Positions 17,068-25,723 of a stretch of 64,000 nucleotides of DNA are shown here, in pieces. The stretch spans positions 1-64,000 of the forward strand of contig JADJAE010000161.1 in assembly GCA_016704445.1 (NCBI GenBank), written 5' to 3'. Position 1 is the stretch's first letter; each line of letters opens with the position of its first letter. The stretch comes from Deltaproteobacteria bacterium. Its GTDB lineage: Bacteria; Myxococcota_A; Polyangia; Polyangiales; Ga0077539. The notes under the pieces are model-generated. The model worked only from the letters and a program-made list of their open reading frames with translations, ran no database searches and had not been told where the DNA came from. The position numbers and the translations under genes are program-made.

Positions 17068-19020
17068 CTACGGGGTCGCCGGGAGGATGAGGAACTCCAC
17101 GCGCCGGTTGCGCGCCCGCCCCGCCTCGCTGCTGTTGGACTCGATGGGCCGGGCCGGACCGAAACCTCGCGCCGTGATGCGACCGGCCTCGATGCCGTGC
17201 TCGACCAGCCAGCGGCGCACCGCCTCGGCCCGTCGTTCGGAGAGCGCCGTGTTGCGCTCGGCGTTGCCCGCGTTGTCGGTGTGGCCCTGCACCTCGACGC
17301 GCGCGATCTCCGGGTGGGTGCGAAGGATGGTGAGCACCGACTCCAGCACCCGGAAGCTCTCGTCCCCCTCGATGCGATCGCGAGAGCGGGAGAAGTTCAC
17401 CGTGCCCCGCACCTGGATCTGGTCGCCGACGATCTGCGCCAGCGCGGGCGCGGCCTGCTCGGGGCAGCCGTCGGCGTCGTCGACCCCGTTGACGGTCTCC
17501 GCCTGCTCGGGGCAGCGGTCGCTGTCGTCGGGCACGCCGTCGCGGTCACGATCGGCCGACTGCGCGGGGCAGCCGTGGCCCGAGGCGGGGCCCGGCTGGT
17601 CGCTGCACTGGTCTTCCGCGTCAGGGATGCCGTCGCCGTCGTTGTCCGGGTCGGGGCAGCCGTCCTCGTCGCGGAAGCCGTCGGTGTCCTCCGGCTCGCC
17701 GGGGCATCGGTCGCGATCGTCGGGCACGCCGTCGCGGTCGCGGTCGTTGTCGGGGCAGCCGTCCTCGTCGTGGTCGCCGTCGCGGTCTTCGGGCTCCCGC
17801 GGGCAGGTGTCGTAGCCGTCGGGCACGCCGTCGTTGTCGTTGTCGAGGTCGGGGCAGCCGTCGGAGTCCTGGAAGTTGTCGCGGTCTTCGGGCTGGTCGG
17901 GGCAGCGATCGGCGGCGTCGTTGATGCCGTCGCCGTCGTTGTCGACCTCGGGGCAGCCGTCGTCGTCCTCGTAGCCGTCGGCGTCTTCGGCCTCGGTGGG
18001 GCAGCGGTCGACGTTGTCCCCGACGCCGTCGCTGTCGTTGTCGACCCGGTAGGGCGCCCAGGAGACCCCGAGGAAGGCCCGCGCCACCGGCGAGCCCGCC
18101 CCGCGAAGCACGCCGCTGCCGCCGCCCGCGGTGAAGGTGAGGTCGTTGAAGCGGTAGCGCGCGCCCGCGAGCACCTCGGCGTTGTTGTTCTGCAGCGCGC
18201 TGCTGAGGTCGGAGGCGCCGAAGCCCTCGGCCATGACGGCGAGGCGGGTCGAGATGTCGAAGCCGACCGCGGCGCCCCAGGTGAGCCGGGTGCCGACCTC
18301 GGTGGAGAAGAGCGTGAGCGTGCTGGGCCGACCGAGGGCGCCGAGGTTGAGCGCGACGGCGAAGCGGCCGCGGCGGTACTCGCCGATGAGCCGGCCGCCG
18401 AAGGTGGTGCTGTGATCCGCGACGAAGTGGTCGCCCGCCCCGGCGGACTGCCCGATGGGGATGGTCACGAAGCCGCTCACCGCGAGCCCGGCGCCGGTGA
18501 GGCCGGAGCCCGCGAGGCGCACCTTCGCCTCGATGCGGGGATCGCCGAGGCCGCCAGCGCTCTGCGACTGCACGGTGCTGGAGGCGTCGAGCACGGGGCG
18601 ACCGCTGCTGCGCTCTACCGCCTGCCCGGTCTCGACGGTGAACGGCAGGTCGATGGAGAGGAGGATGCGGTTGGCGAGCGTGACCCCGACGAGGAGGTTG
18701 AGCGTCGCGAGGTGCTCGATGGGGCGAGAGCGGACCGCGCCGATGCTGCAGCCCGAGTCATTGACGGCGCTCGGGCAGCTGGCGTCGAAGATCGTCAGCG
18801 GGCGATAGGCGTAGTTGGCCCAGGCGCCGAGCGAGAGCGCGGTGCGCCCCTCGACGCGGCTGCCCTGCACGGTGAAGAAGTTGTACGGCCCCGGCGCAGG
18901 GCGAAACTGCTGGAAGTCGATGTTGGTGTCGTAGGGAGCTGAACCTGTCTGAGCGCTCGCGGGAAGCGCCATGAACAGCGCTGCGAACCCCGACACCATC
19001 GCCAATCGCCGCTTGGGCAT
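17068..19020 (-). CDS. OmpA-family outer membrane protein with thrombospondin type 3 repeats
   Basis: The 650-residue protein has a Sec signal (ALFMALPASAQ). Residues about 25-320 form a beta-barrel-like region of alternating hydrophobic strands. Residues about 326-520 are seven to eight calcium-binding TSP3-type repeats (D-x-D-x-D-G-x-x-D plus RCP/GCP cysteine pairs). Residues about 535-650 are the OmpA C-terminal peptidoglycan-binding domain, with EVQGHTDNAGNAERN and RARNRRVEFLI carrying the diaminopimelate-binding Asp and Arg. It should tie the outer membrane to peptidoglycan through a Ca-stiffened arm. It lies 122 bases downstream of tonB on the same strand, so coordinated expression is possible. 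The start has a clean signal peptide immediately after it. Confidence 0.92.
   Translation of the reverse strand: MPKRRLAMVSGFAALFMALPASAQTGSAPYDTNIDFQQFRPAPGPYNFFTVQGSRVEGRTALSLGAWANYAYRPLTIFDASCPSAVNDSGCSIGAVRSRPIEHLATLNLLVGVTLANRILLSIDLPFTVETGQAVERSSGRPVLDASSTVQSQSAGGLGDPRIEAKVRLAGSGLTGAGLAVSGFVTIPIGQSAGAGDHFVADHSTTFGGRLIGEYRRGRFAVALNLGALGRPSTLTLFSTEVGTRLTWGAAVGFDISTRLAVMAEGFGASDLSSALQNNNAEVLAGARYRFNDLTFTAGGGSGVLRGAGSPVARAFLGVSWAPYRVDNDSDGVGDNVDRCPTEAEDADGYEDDDGCPEVDNDGDGINDAADRCPDQPEDRDNFQDSDGCPDLDNDNDGVPDGYDTCPREPEDRDGDHDEDGCPDNDRDRDGVPDDRDRCPGEPEDTDGFRDEDGCPDPDNDGDGIPDAEDQCSDQPGPASGHGCPAQSADRDRDGVPDDSDRCPEQAETVNGVDDADGCPEQAAPALAQIVGDQIQVRGTVNFSRSRDRIEGDESFRVLESVLTILRTHPEIARVEVQGHTDNAGNAERNTALSERRAEAVRRWLVEHGIEAGRITARGFGPARPIESNSSEAGRARNRRVEFLILPATP
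17445..18045 (-). repeat. TSP3 repeat array inside the OmpA gene
   Basis: About eight imperfect coding repeats of 65-80 bases encode Asp/Cys units such as DNDGDGINDAADRCP alternating with EDRDNFQDSDGCPD. One unit near 17560 is shortened (SGHGCPAQSADRD), so the array is not uniform. Such arrays expand and contract by recombination. These are protein repeats, not a CRISPR or intergenic repeat. Confidence 0.85.
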
Positions 19021-19142
19021 GAGACGTCCTCCAGAGGGTGCGCCGCCACCGTTGAGCCGCCGGCGCGCCGCGTCCAGTGTCGCCCGGAGCGACCGCCCGA
19101 CTCAAGCGTGAAGAGCGGACGAAACCGGGCAGGCGGAGCGTC

Positions 19143-19988
19143 TCACTCCAGCTCGAAGTTGAGCCGGAAGGTGGTCACCGTGGAGACCGCCCTGCCGTCC
19201 CTGGCGCGGGGCGTGGTGGCGCGGCAGCCGTTCATCACGGCGCGCTCGGCGGCGCGGCCGAGGCCGAAGCCCGGGTCTTCCATCGCCTGCGCGCGGGTGA
19301 TGCGGCCGCCGGCGTCGACGCTCACCCGCACCCTCACCCGCATGCCCGTGAGCCCGCGCTCCTGCGCTTCTTCGGGGAAGAAGTTGCGGAGCGAGTCCTC
19401 GTCGCACTCGATGCGAGGCCGCTCGCTGAGGTCGGTGTCGGGCACGGTCGACGGGGGCGCCGGTCTGGTGCCTGTTCCGCCGGGGACTCCGTTGGGGTCG
19501 GCGTTGCGCACCGGACCCTGGTTGGCGACGCCGTTGTTGGCGATGTCCCCGCCGCGGAAGTTGGTGTTGGTGCCGGTGGCCACCGTGTCGGTCGACGGCT
19601 CGTTGGACTGCTCCTCGGCGACCATCAGCGGAGGCGGCGCCGTGGGCGCGGGAGGCGGAGGCGGCGGCGCAGGCGTGGGGGCGCGCGGCGCTGGAGCGGC
19701 CCTCGCCACCGGCGGCGGAGGAGCCGGGGGCTCTGCCGCAGGCGGCGGAGGCGGAGGCTCGGGGGGCGGAGGAGGCGGAGGCGGCGGCGGCGGCACCTCG
19801 ATGTCGACCTCGGAGACCACCGGGACGGGAAGCTCATGGGGGCTCCCCATGCGGCTGAGGGCCACCAGAAGCAGCGCCAGCAGCCCGTGCAGCGCCACCG
19901 CGCCAGCCAGCGATCCAGGCAGCTTCTGCGGGCCTTCGAAGCCCCGGGCGACCCTGGACCGGGGCGAGTGCACCGGGCCGAGATTCAC
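19143..19988 (-). CDS. tonB: TonB-family energy transducer
   Basis: The 281-residue protein has a short cytoplasmic head and one N-terminal membrane anchor (AGAVALHGLLALLLVAL, about residues 29-45). A periplasm-spanning Pro-rich arm follows, including a run of about eleven prolines and PEPPPPPP. The C-terminal TonB domain (about 195-281) contains GLTGMRVRVRVSVDAGGRI and ends in TVTTFRLNFELE. The domain includes a Cys pair (IECDED, MNGCRAT) as in many myxobacterial TonB/AglT-type proteins. Its ATG overlaps the exbD stop as ATGA. It should carry proton-motive energy from ExbBD to the outer membrane. A gliding-motility-type role cannot be excluded from sequence. Confidence 0.85.
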   Translation of the reverse strand: MNLGPVHSPRSRVARGFEGPQKLPGSLAGAVALHGLLALLLVALSRMGSPHELPVPVVSEVDIEVPPPPPPPPPPPEPPPPPPAAEPPAPPPPVARAAPAPRAPTPAPPPPPPAPTAPPPLMVAEEQSNEPSTDTVATGTNTNFRGGDIANNGVANQGPVRNADPNGVPGGTGTRPAPPSTVPDTDLSERPRIECDEDSLRNFFPEEAQERGLTGMRVRVRVSVDAGGRITRAQAMEDPGFGLGRAAERAVMNGCRATTPRARDGRAVSTVTTFRLNFELE

Positions 19989-20413
19989 GGCGTGACCTCG
20001 GCGGTGCCCTCGGCCTGGGTCTGGATGGCGAACTTCGTCACGCCCGCGCGCCGCACCAGGTCGATGACGTGCACCACGCGGCCGTGGGGCACGCGCTGGT
20101 CGGCGGCGATGATGGCGCGCACCTCGGCGTTGTCTCGGTGGCGCTCTCGCATGAACGCGATGAGCTGCTCTTCGGTGACGGGCCGGGTGTCGGCGAAGAT
20201 CGCCCCGCTGGCGTCGACGCTCACCGCCACCGCCACGCTGACGGCGTTGCTGGTGCTGGCGCGCGGCAGGTCTACCGGGATGGCCTGCGGGGTCACGATG
20301 TACTTGGCGGTGACCATGAAGATGATCAGCAGCACCAGCGCGATGTCGACGAAGGGCGTGACGTTGATGCCGGTGATGGCGCCTTCGTCTTCCGACTGTG
20401 ATCCGCCTCCCAT
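19985..20413 (-). CDS. exbD: ExbD/TolR-family proton channel subunit
   Basis: The 142-residue protein has a single transmembrane segment, INVTPFVDIALVLLIIFMVT, bearing the essential proton-carrying Asp of ExbD/TolR in FVDIAL. A periplasmic domain (about 45-142) with VSVDASGAIFADTRPVTEEQ follows. It works with ExbB as the ion-driven motor for TonB. The gene is 9 bases after exbB and overlaps tonB by 4 bases. ExbD is favoured over TolR because the partner is tonB and no tolA or tolB is present. Confidence 0.92.
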   Translation of the reverse strand: MGGGSQSEDEGAITGINVTPFVDIALVLLIIFMVTAKYIVTPQAIPVDLPRASTSNAVSVAVAVSVDASGAIFADTRPVTEEQLIAFMRERHRDNAEVRAIIAADQRVPHGRVVHVIDLVRRAGVTKFAIQTQAEGTAEVTP

Positions 20414-20422
20414 GGTGGCCGC

Positions 20423-21136
20423 TCAGTCCTTCTTCGAGGCGGGCGCCGCCGCCAGGCTCGCGGTCACCACGTGGGAGAGCGTGTCGCTCGAGGCCACCAG
20501 CGACTTCACCCGACGCTGGAAGTAGTTGAAGGCCGCGACCGCGGGGATCGCCACCAGAAGACCGATGGCCGTCGCCACCAGCGCCTCGGCAAGCGTGCCC
20601 ATCACGGCGCCGGTGTCGAGCGTCGGGGCCATCGCCCCGCCCGCCTGGGCCGCGCGGCGGGCCGCGTCGCGCGCGGCGGTCTCACCCGCGCGCAGCTTGT
20701 CGAAGGCCTGGATGATGCCGATGACGGTGCCGAAGAGGCCGACGAAGGGGGCGTTGTTGCCGACGGTGCCGAGGAAGCTCAGGTAGCTCTCGAGGTTGAG
20801 CCGCACCCGCACCGTCGCGCCCGCCATCGCCTCTTCGGCGCTCTTCAGTCCGCTGTCGAACTCCGCGAGGCCCGCCAGCGCCACCGCCGCGGCCGGCGAG
20901 GGGGACTTCTCCAGCCGCGCCCTCGCGCCCGCCAGGTCGCCCTTGCGAAGCAGCCCGCGAACCTCGTCGCTCAGCTTCTCCAGGTCGTCGTCGAGGGAGC
21001 GGTAATACCGGGCGCGCTCCAGCATCAGCGCCACCGACGCCACCGAGAGCGCCACCAGGACCCACATCACCCACTCCGCCCCGAGCATCGCGAAGGAGGT
21101 GAAGAGACGGATGAGAGAGAAGCCACCTTGGTGCAT
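20423..21136 (-). CDS. exbB: MotA/TolQ/ExbB-family proton channel
   Basis: The 237-residue protein has three membrane helices: about 20-41, about 119-144 (FLGTVGNNAPFVGLFGTVIG, the family core motif) and about 180-203 (LVATAIGLLVAIPAVAAFNYF). The cytoplasmic loop between helices 1 and 2 is helical. It forms the pentameric channel around the ExbD helices. Its start is 3 bases after the truD stop, so truD, exbB, exbD and tonB may share one transcript. Confidence 0.92.
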   Translation of the reverse strand: MHQGGFSLIRLFTSFAMLGAEWVMWVLVALSVASVALMLERARYYRSLDDDLEKLSDEVRGLLRKGDLAGARARLEKSPSPAAAVALAGLAEFDSGLKSAEEAMAGATVRVRLNLESYLSFLGTVGNNAPFVGLFGTVIGIIQAFDKLRAGETAARDAARRAAQAGGAMAPTLDTGAVMGTLAEALVATAIGLLVAIPAVAAFNYFQRRVKSLVASSDTLSHVVTASLAAAPASKKD

Positions 21137-21139
21137 GCG

Positions 21140-22278
21140 TTACCTGTACTTCGCTTGGTCCGCGCCCGGAGACGCGAGCTCGGGCTGCATCGTGGGATGC
21201 TCGTCCGCGGAACCTGTTTCAACCGTAGGGGTCGACGACGCCGAAGACACCCCGAATTCGCGCATCACCACCGTCGCGTAGGCGCCCGACGGGAGCGTGA
21301 AGCGGAAGAGCAGCGCGTCTCCCTCGGCGGTCACCGAGAGGTCTTCGACCAGCACCCGCGCCAGCCGGCGGGTACCCTCCGCGAGCGCTCCGATGCGGTC
21401 GAAGAACGCGCGGTCGAGGGAGGCCTCCGCCAGCACCGCCTCCTCGCGCGCCTCCGCGGCGCCGGTGGGTCGATCCATCGAGCGGCCGAACATCGGGCCC
21501 GTGGGGGACGCCTCGCCGGTCGGGTAGAGCAGCGCCGCGTCCTCGGCGGTGATCAGCCAGGGACGACCCGTCGCGCCGCGCGCCGCGAGGTCGCCCTCGA
21601 CGTACGCATCGAGCAGCCCGTCGCGGACCCGCGCGCCCAGCCACGCGTTGAAGAGCTGCGACTGTAGCGCCGACACCATGAACCGCCGCTGGTGCGGATC
21701 TCGCGGCCCGGAGTTCTCGCCGGAGAGCCACTCCCTCGCCTTCGCGGCGTTGTCGCCGTCGCGGCCGAAGCGCTGCTCGCCGAAGTAGTTGGGCACCCCG
21801 CGTGGCCGACGACCTCGGCGATGGAGCGCGCCCTCGCGAGGGAAGCGTCGACGCCGTCGGGCAGCTCGCGCACCCGCAGCTCGAAGCGGTTGCCCTTGAG
21901 GTGCCCCGTGCGGAGCTTGTTGCGGTGCCGGGTGACCGAGAGCACGCGCATCCCTGGGATCACCATCGCCGACACGCGCTCGGGGTCGACCCTCGGCAGA
22001 CTGACGGTCTGCGTGGTGATCGCGTGACGGTCCTTCATCCCCGCGTACCCGACGTCCCTCGCCTGGATCTTCAGGGCGCGCGCGATCTGCGTGATGGCGT
22101 AGGGCGTGGTCATGTCGCGCTTCTCGAAGCGCAGGTACGTGTGCTCCCCCTCGCCGCAGGGCTCGTACGAAGGGATCTCGTCGACCCGGAAATCATCGTC
22201 GCTGGCGCGTAGCACCCCGCCCACGGGGTTCAGGTCTCGGCAGCGTCGGGGCAGTGGTTCTTCCGTATGGTCAGGCAT
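21140..22278 (-). CDS. truD: tRNA pseudouridine(13) synthase TruD (one frameshift)
   Basis: The N-terminal frame from 22278 contains the catalytic segment GYAGMKDRHAITTQTVSLP, with the Asp of TruD, and NKLRTGHLKGNRFELRVREL. At the CCCC run 21796-21799 one base is missing. After it the other frame continues the family motif as GVPNYFGEQRFGRDGDN and runs to 21140. Restored length is about 379 residues, normal for the TruD insertion-domain architecture. It modifies U13 of tRNA-Glu. The break falls exactly inside a conserved motif that is otherwise complete, so base error is far more likely than gene decay. Confidence 0.9.
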
Positions 22279-22343
22279 CAGCGGCCGCGGAACATACCCG
22301 AAGCCCCCCGCCGCGCCACCCCCGCGCCGTATCCTTCGCCGCG

Positions 22344-23441
22344 ATGCGCGACCCCATCACCCCCGACGAGTTCGACCGTGCGCTGCGACCGTTGCTGCTC
22401 GACGCCGTCGCCTCAGGTGCGACGCCGGGAGCGCAGGTGGCCCTGTCCCTCGCGGGCGCTGAGCCGCGGCTCATCGCGGTCGGCACGCTCGACGGCGCGG
22501 CCGACCATCCGGTGAGCGACGCCACCGTCTACGACCTCGCGTCGCTGACCAAGCCCCTCACGGCGCTCGCGGCGGTGCGCCTCTCTCAAGCCGGGGTGCT
22601 CTCGCTCGACGAGCCCCTCGGCGCGCTCTGGCCCTCGCGCTTCGACGGAGCGACCGCGGCGCTGCGGCTCGACGCGCTGCTCTCGCACCGCGGCGGGCTG
22701 CCCGCGTGGATCGCCGCCTACGAGCAGGTGGCGCTCTCGGACTGCGGCACGGCGAAGGCCCGAGAGCGGGTGCTGGACGTCGTCGCGTCGTCGCCGATCT
22801 CCAAGGGAGGCGAGGCGGTGTACAGCGACCTCGGGTACATCCTCGCGGGAGAGGCGATCGCGCACCGGGCGGGCGCGGCGATCGACGAGGTAGTGCGCCG
22901 GGAGGTGATCGCTCCGCTCGGGCTGGGCGCGCTTCATGCGCGGGGCGTCGGCGAGCGGTGGCGAGCGGCGGAGGTCGCGCCCACGGAGCTGTGCCCGTGG
23001 CGGGGCCGGGTGGTGCAGGGCGAGGTGCACGACGAGAACGCCTACGCGCTGGGAGGGGTCGCGGGCCACGCGGGGCTCTTCGGGACGGCCGCGGCGATGG
23101 CGGCGCTGGGGCGCGCCTGCCTCGACGGGCTCCGCGGCGAGGGCGAGTGGCTCGGCCCCGAGCGATTGGAGGAGATGATCGCCCCGAGGCCGGGAGGATC
23201 GCACCGGCTGGGCTGGGACGGGGTGAGCCCCGGGGCGTCGTCGAGCGGGCGGCACTTCGGCCCGCGGGCCTTCGGTCACCTCGGTTTCACCGGGACCTCG
23301 CTGTGGTGCGAGCCGGAGCTCGACGTGGCGGTCGCGCTGGTGACCAACCGGGTGCACCCGTCGCGGGCCTCGGTGGGGATTCGCGCGTTGCGTCCCCGGG
23401 TGCATGACGCGATCATCGACGCCCTCCGAAGGAACGCATGA
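22344..23441 (+). CDS. Serine hydrolase, beta-lactamase class C/esterase fold
   Basis: The 365-residue protein starts at ATG 22344; upstream codons in this frame are out of keeping with the domain. Active-site motifs are S67-L-T-K70 (SxxK nucleophile and base), Y160-S-D (replacing YxN) and HLGFTGTS (replacing KTG). This is the usual set for class C-like esterases and peptidases rather than true beta-lactamases. There is no signal peptide, so it is probably cytoplasmic. The substrate is unknown. Its stop overlaps the next start as ATGA, the first of three such overlaps in this four-gene operon. Confidence 0.85.
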   Translation: MRDPITPDEFDRALRPLLLDAVASGATPGAQVALSLAGAEPRLIAVGTLDGAADHPVSDATVYDLASLTKPLTALAAVRLSQAGVLSLDEPLGALWPSRFDGATAALRLDALLSHRGGLPAWIAAYEQVALSDCGTAKARERVLDVVASSPISKGGEAVYSDLGYILAGEAIAHRAGAAIDEVVRREVIAPLGLGALHARGVGERWRAAEVAPTELCPWRGRVVQGEVHDENAYALGGVAGHAGLFGTAAAMAALGRACLDGLRGEGEWLGPERLEEMIAPRPGGSHRLGWDGVSPGASSSGRHFGPRAFGHLGFTGTSLWCEPELDVAVALVTNRVHPSRASVGIRALRPRVHDAIIDALRRNA

Positions 23442-24604
23442 CCCAACTCACCCGCTCCGCCCTGCTGTTCGCGCTCCTGCTGGCGTCCTGCCGGAGGCGC
23501 GAGGAGACCGCTTCCTCCGCCGCCGCTCCCGCCGTGCCGACGCTCACCCCGGCGCCCGCTCCCTCGGCGCCGGCGCCCGCGCCCACGACGCAGACCGGTC
23601 CCTTCGGCATCCCCATCCCGGCCATCCCGGGATTGCCCACGCTCGGTACTCCGCAGCCGAACCAGGGCCCCGCGGCCCCGCAGGGCGCGTCCGCCATCGA
23701 GACGGCGCCGCTCCCTCCAGGCGCGGTCGAGCCCGACGGGTCGTTCACGCTGCCCTTCCTCGAGCAGGAGGCGCAGTACCTGATCAGCACCCTCAGCGCG
23801 AACCTCGAGCCCAACCACCGGAGCCGGGTCGCGAACATCCCGCTCAACTTCGTGAACTCCCTCACCGAGGTGAACGCCGCCGCAGGCTGCACCCGCGGGG
23901 GCCGGGCCTTCATGGTCGCGACCGCGGCGATCCTCGTGATCCACGCCGCCACCGCGGAGGCGCGCGCGGTCGACGAGATCGCGGGCACGCGCCTTCTCCA
24001 GGACTACACCGACCGCACCGTGCGGATGATCAACCAGGAGCAGCTGGTGCGCGGCCTGCCCGACGGCGTCGTGCCCTCGGCGATGGCCTTCAACCCCCAG
24101 AAGCTCGCTCGCCAGCGCTACCTCTACGACGTCCAGATCGCGTTCATCCTGGGCCACGAGCTCGCGCACCACTACCGGGGCCACACGGGCTGCGCCAACG
24201 GGGCGCCCGCGACACAGCAGCAGGGCGACCTCGAAGACCTGGAGCGCGCGGTGTCCAACCTCGCGCCGCTCTTCAACCAGCCGCTCGAGGTCGAGTCCGA
24301 CACCTGGGGCACCGTCAACGTGCTCGACACCGGCTCGCGCCGCACCACCGGCCGCTGGACCGAGGAGGGCGCCGTGATGAGCATGAACTTCTTCGAGCGC
24401 CTGGAGGGCCTGCGCGGCAGCTCCCCGCTGCTCTACTTCGTGCGCTCTCACCCGCCGGCGGCGATCCGTCGGCCGGTCATCCAGCTCTGGTCGTCGCAGT
24501 GGCGCAGCGGCGTACGGCCGCCCGCGATCGGCGCGGCGCAGGGCGGAAGCAACGGCGGCTCCCCGCTGCCCTTCCCGCTGCCCTTCCCCCTCCCCGGGCG
24601 ATGA
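23438..24604 (+). CDS. Lipoprotein zinc metallopeptidase (M48-like)
   Basis: The 388-residue protein has a lipoprotein signal (LLFALLLASC, Cys about residue 18), then a Pro/Ala-rich linker and a Gly/Pro-rich patch. The zinc motif H240-E-L-A-H244 follows a hydrophobic helix (QIAFILGHELAHHYRGHTGC). The sequence EVESDTWGTVNVL about 45 residues later matches the ExxxD third-ligand region of M48 peptidases. The C-terminus is PFPLPFPLP-rich. The likely place is the periplasmic face of the outer membrane, in envelope protein quality control (inference). It is coupled to the genes on both sides by ATGA overlaps. Confidence 0.8.
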   Translation: MTQLTRSALLFALLLASCRRREETASSAAAPAVPTLTPAPAPSAPAPAPTTQTGPFGIPIPAIPGLPTLGTPQPNQGPAAPQGASAIETAPLPPGAVEPDGSFTLPFLEQEAQYLISTLSANLEPNHRSRVANIPLNFVNSLTEVNAAAGCTRGGRAFMVATAAILVIHAATAEARAVDEIAGTRLLQDYTDRTVRMINQEQLVRGLPDGVVPSAMAFNPQKLARQRYLYDVQIAFILGHELAHHYRGHTGCANGAPATQQQGDLEDLERAVSNLAPLFNQPLEVESDTWGTVNVLDTGSRRTTGRWTEEGAVMSMNFFERLEGLRGSSPLLYFVRSHPPAAIRRPVIQLWSSQWRSGVRPPAIGAAQGGSNGGSPLPFPLPFPLPGR

Positions 24605-25347
24605 GCTTCGCGCTCACGATCGTCTGCGCCCAGACGATGGCGGCGCAGACCTTCGTCGACCTGCCCCCCTCCGCGGTCACCCCGTCGGCCGCCGCGCGAC
24701 GCCGGGAGGACGACGCCGTCCGCGCGCCGCGCGCCCGCTGGAGACCCGCCATCGAGGGCGGGGTCGTGGTGCTCTCAGGCCTCGCGCGCACGAGCGACGA
24801 GGGCGTGGTCGACTGGTCGTCCGCGCTCACGCTCGCGGTGGGCCTCGACGCGCGACGCGCCATCAGCGACCTGCTGGAGGTGCACGGTCGGCTGGAGTTC
24901 CTTGGACCGCAGGTGATGACGGCGGTGCCGAGGGCGCTGTCCGAGGGCGTCTCGGGGATGGCCTGCGCGGGCTCGCGCTCCTTCGATCCGCTGCCCGGCT
25001 GGGGCGCCCAGGCGGGCCTCTCCTTCGGCCTCCGGGCGCGGGTGTTCTCCCTCCGATCGCCCTTCTATGTGGGCCTCGCGATGCGCGTGGGGCTCTGGAT
25101 CGGGAGCGCCTCGGGCGAGTCCGTCGCGTACTGCGTCAGCGCCGACCGTAGCGTCCGCACGCTGGGCCGGGAGGCCGCCTCCGTCGGCTCGACCTTCCTC
25201 GACCTCGGGGGCGCGCTCGAGACCGGCTTCCGCTTCGGCGCTCGCGAGGAGGGCGCGCTCTCGCTCCGGCTGCTCGCGGGCGGCGTCGGCGTGGGCGAGC
25301 CGGCGGTGCGCGGCGCGCTGCTCTCCTTCGGGTGGAGCCTGCGATGA
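24601..25347 (+). CDS. Secreted protein of unknown function, possible outer-membrane barrel
   Basis: The 248-residue protein starts at ATG 24601 with a short signal (FALTIVCAQTMAAQ). The mature part alternates hydrophobic strands and turns (FGLRARVFSLRSPFYVGLAM, LRLLAGGVGVGEPAVRGALL) and ends in an aromatic-basic tail (FGWSLR), as an outer-membrane barrel would. Two cysteines (GMACAG, VAYCVS) could form a disulfide. No family is recognised. It is third of four overlapping genes. Confidence 0.6.
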   Translation: MSFALTIVCAQTMAAQTFVDLPPSAVTPSAAARRREDDAVRAPRARWRPAIEGGVVVLSGLARTSDEGVVDWSSALTLAVGLDARRAISDLLEVHGRLEFLGPQVMTAVPRALSEGVSGMACAGSRSFDPLPGWGAQAGLSFGLRARVFSLRSPFYVGLAMRVGLWIGSASGESVAYCVSADRSVRTLGREAASVGSTFLDLGGALETGFRFGAREEGALSLRLLAGGVGVGEPAVRGALLSFGWSLR

Positions 25348-25715
25348 GGGCTCGTTGGGTCCCCGTCGCGCTGCTGCTGGTGCTGTCCGTGGGGTGCGCG
25401 CAGTGGCGGCCCGTGGCCATGGCCTCGGTGCGCTCGGGCCAGGTCGACCTGCGCTCGCAGCGCGCCCGCGTCACGGCCTCGGAGGGCGTTCGCGACGTGC
25501 GGGTGACCTCCGTGATCGGCCCCTTCGCGCAGGGCAGCGACGCCGACACGGGGCTCGGCGTGCGGGTCGACCTCGACCGCGTGCGGAGCGTCGAGCTGCG
25601 TCGGCCCGATCACCTGCTCAACGCGCTGATCGTGGGTGGGATCTACCTCTCGGTCTTCACGCTCGGCGCGCTCACCTTCGCGGAGGGGCTGCCCTCGCTC
25701 TTCGGGCAGCGCTGA
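25344..25715 (+). CDS. Small lipoprotein with C-terminal membrane-like segment
   Basis: The 123-residue protein has a lipoprotein signal (WVPVALLLVLSVGC, Cys18). The mature part is short and beta-rich (VRVDLDRVRSVELRRPDH). It ends in a hydrophobic stretch (LNALIVGGIYLSVFTLGALT). There is no recognised family. It is the last gene of the four-gene overlapping set, and its stop lies 8 bases from the convergent stop at 25724. Confidence 0.6.
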   Translation: MRARWVPVALLLVLSVGCAQWRPVAMASVRSGQVDLRSQRARVTASEGVRDVRVTSVIGPFAQGSDADTGLGVRVDLDRVRSVELRRPDHLLNALIVGGIYLSVFTLGALTFAEGLPSLFGQR

Positions 25716-25723
25716 ACCGCCGC

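Noticed and set aside
17445..18045. A CRISPR-like repeat array
   Set aside because: The repeats are imperfect coding units of a calcium-binding TSP3 domain, with no regular spacers.
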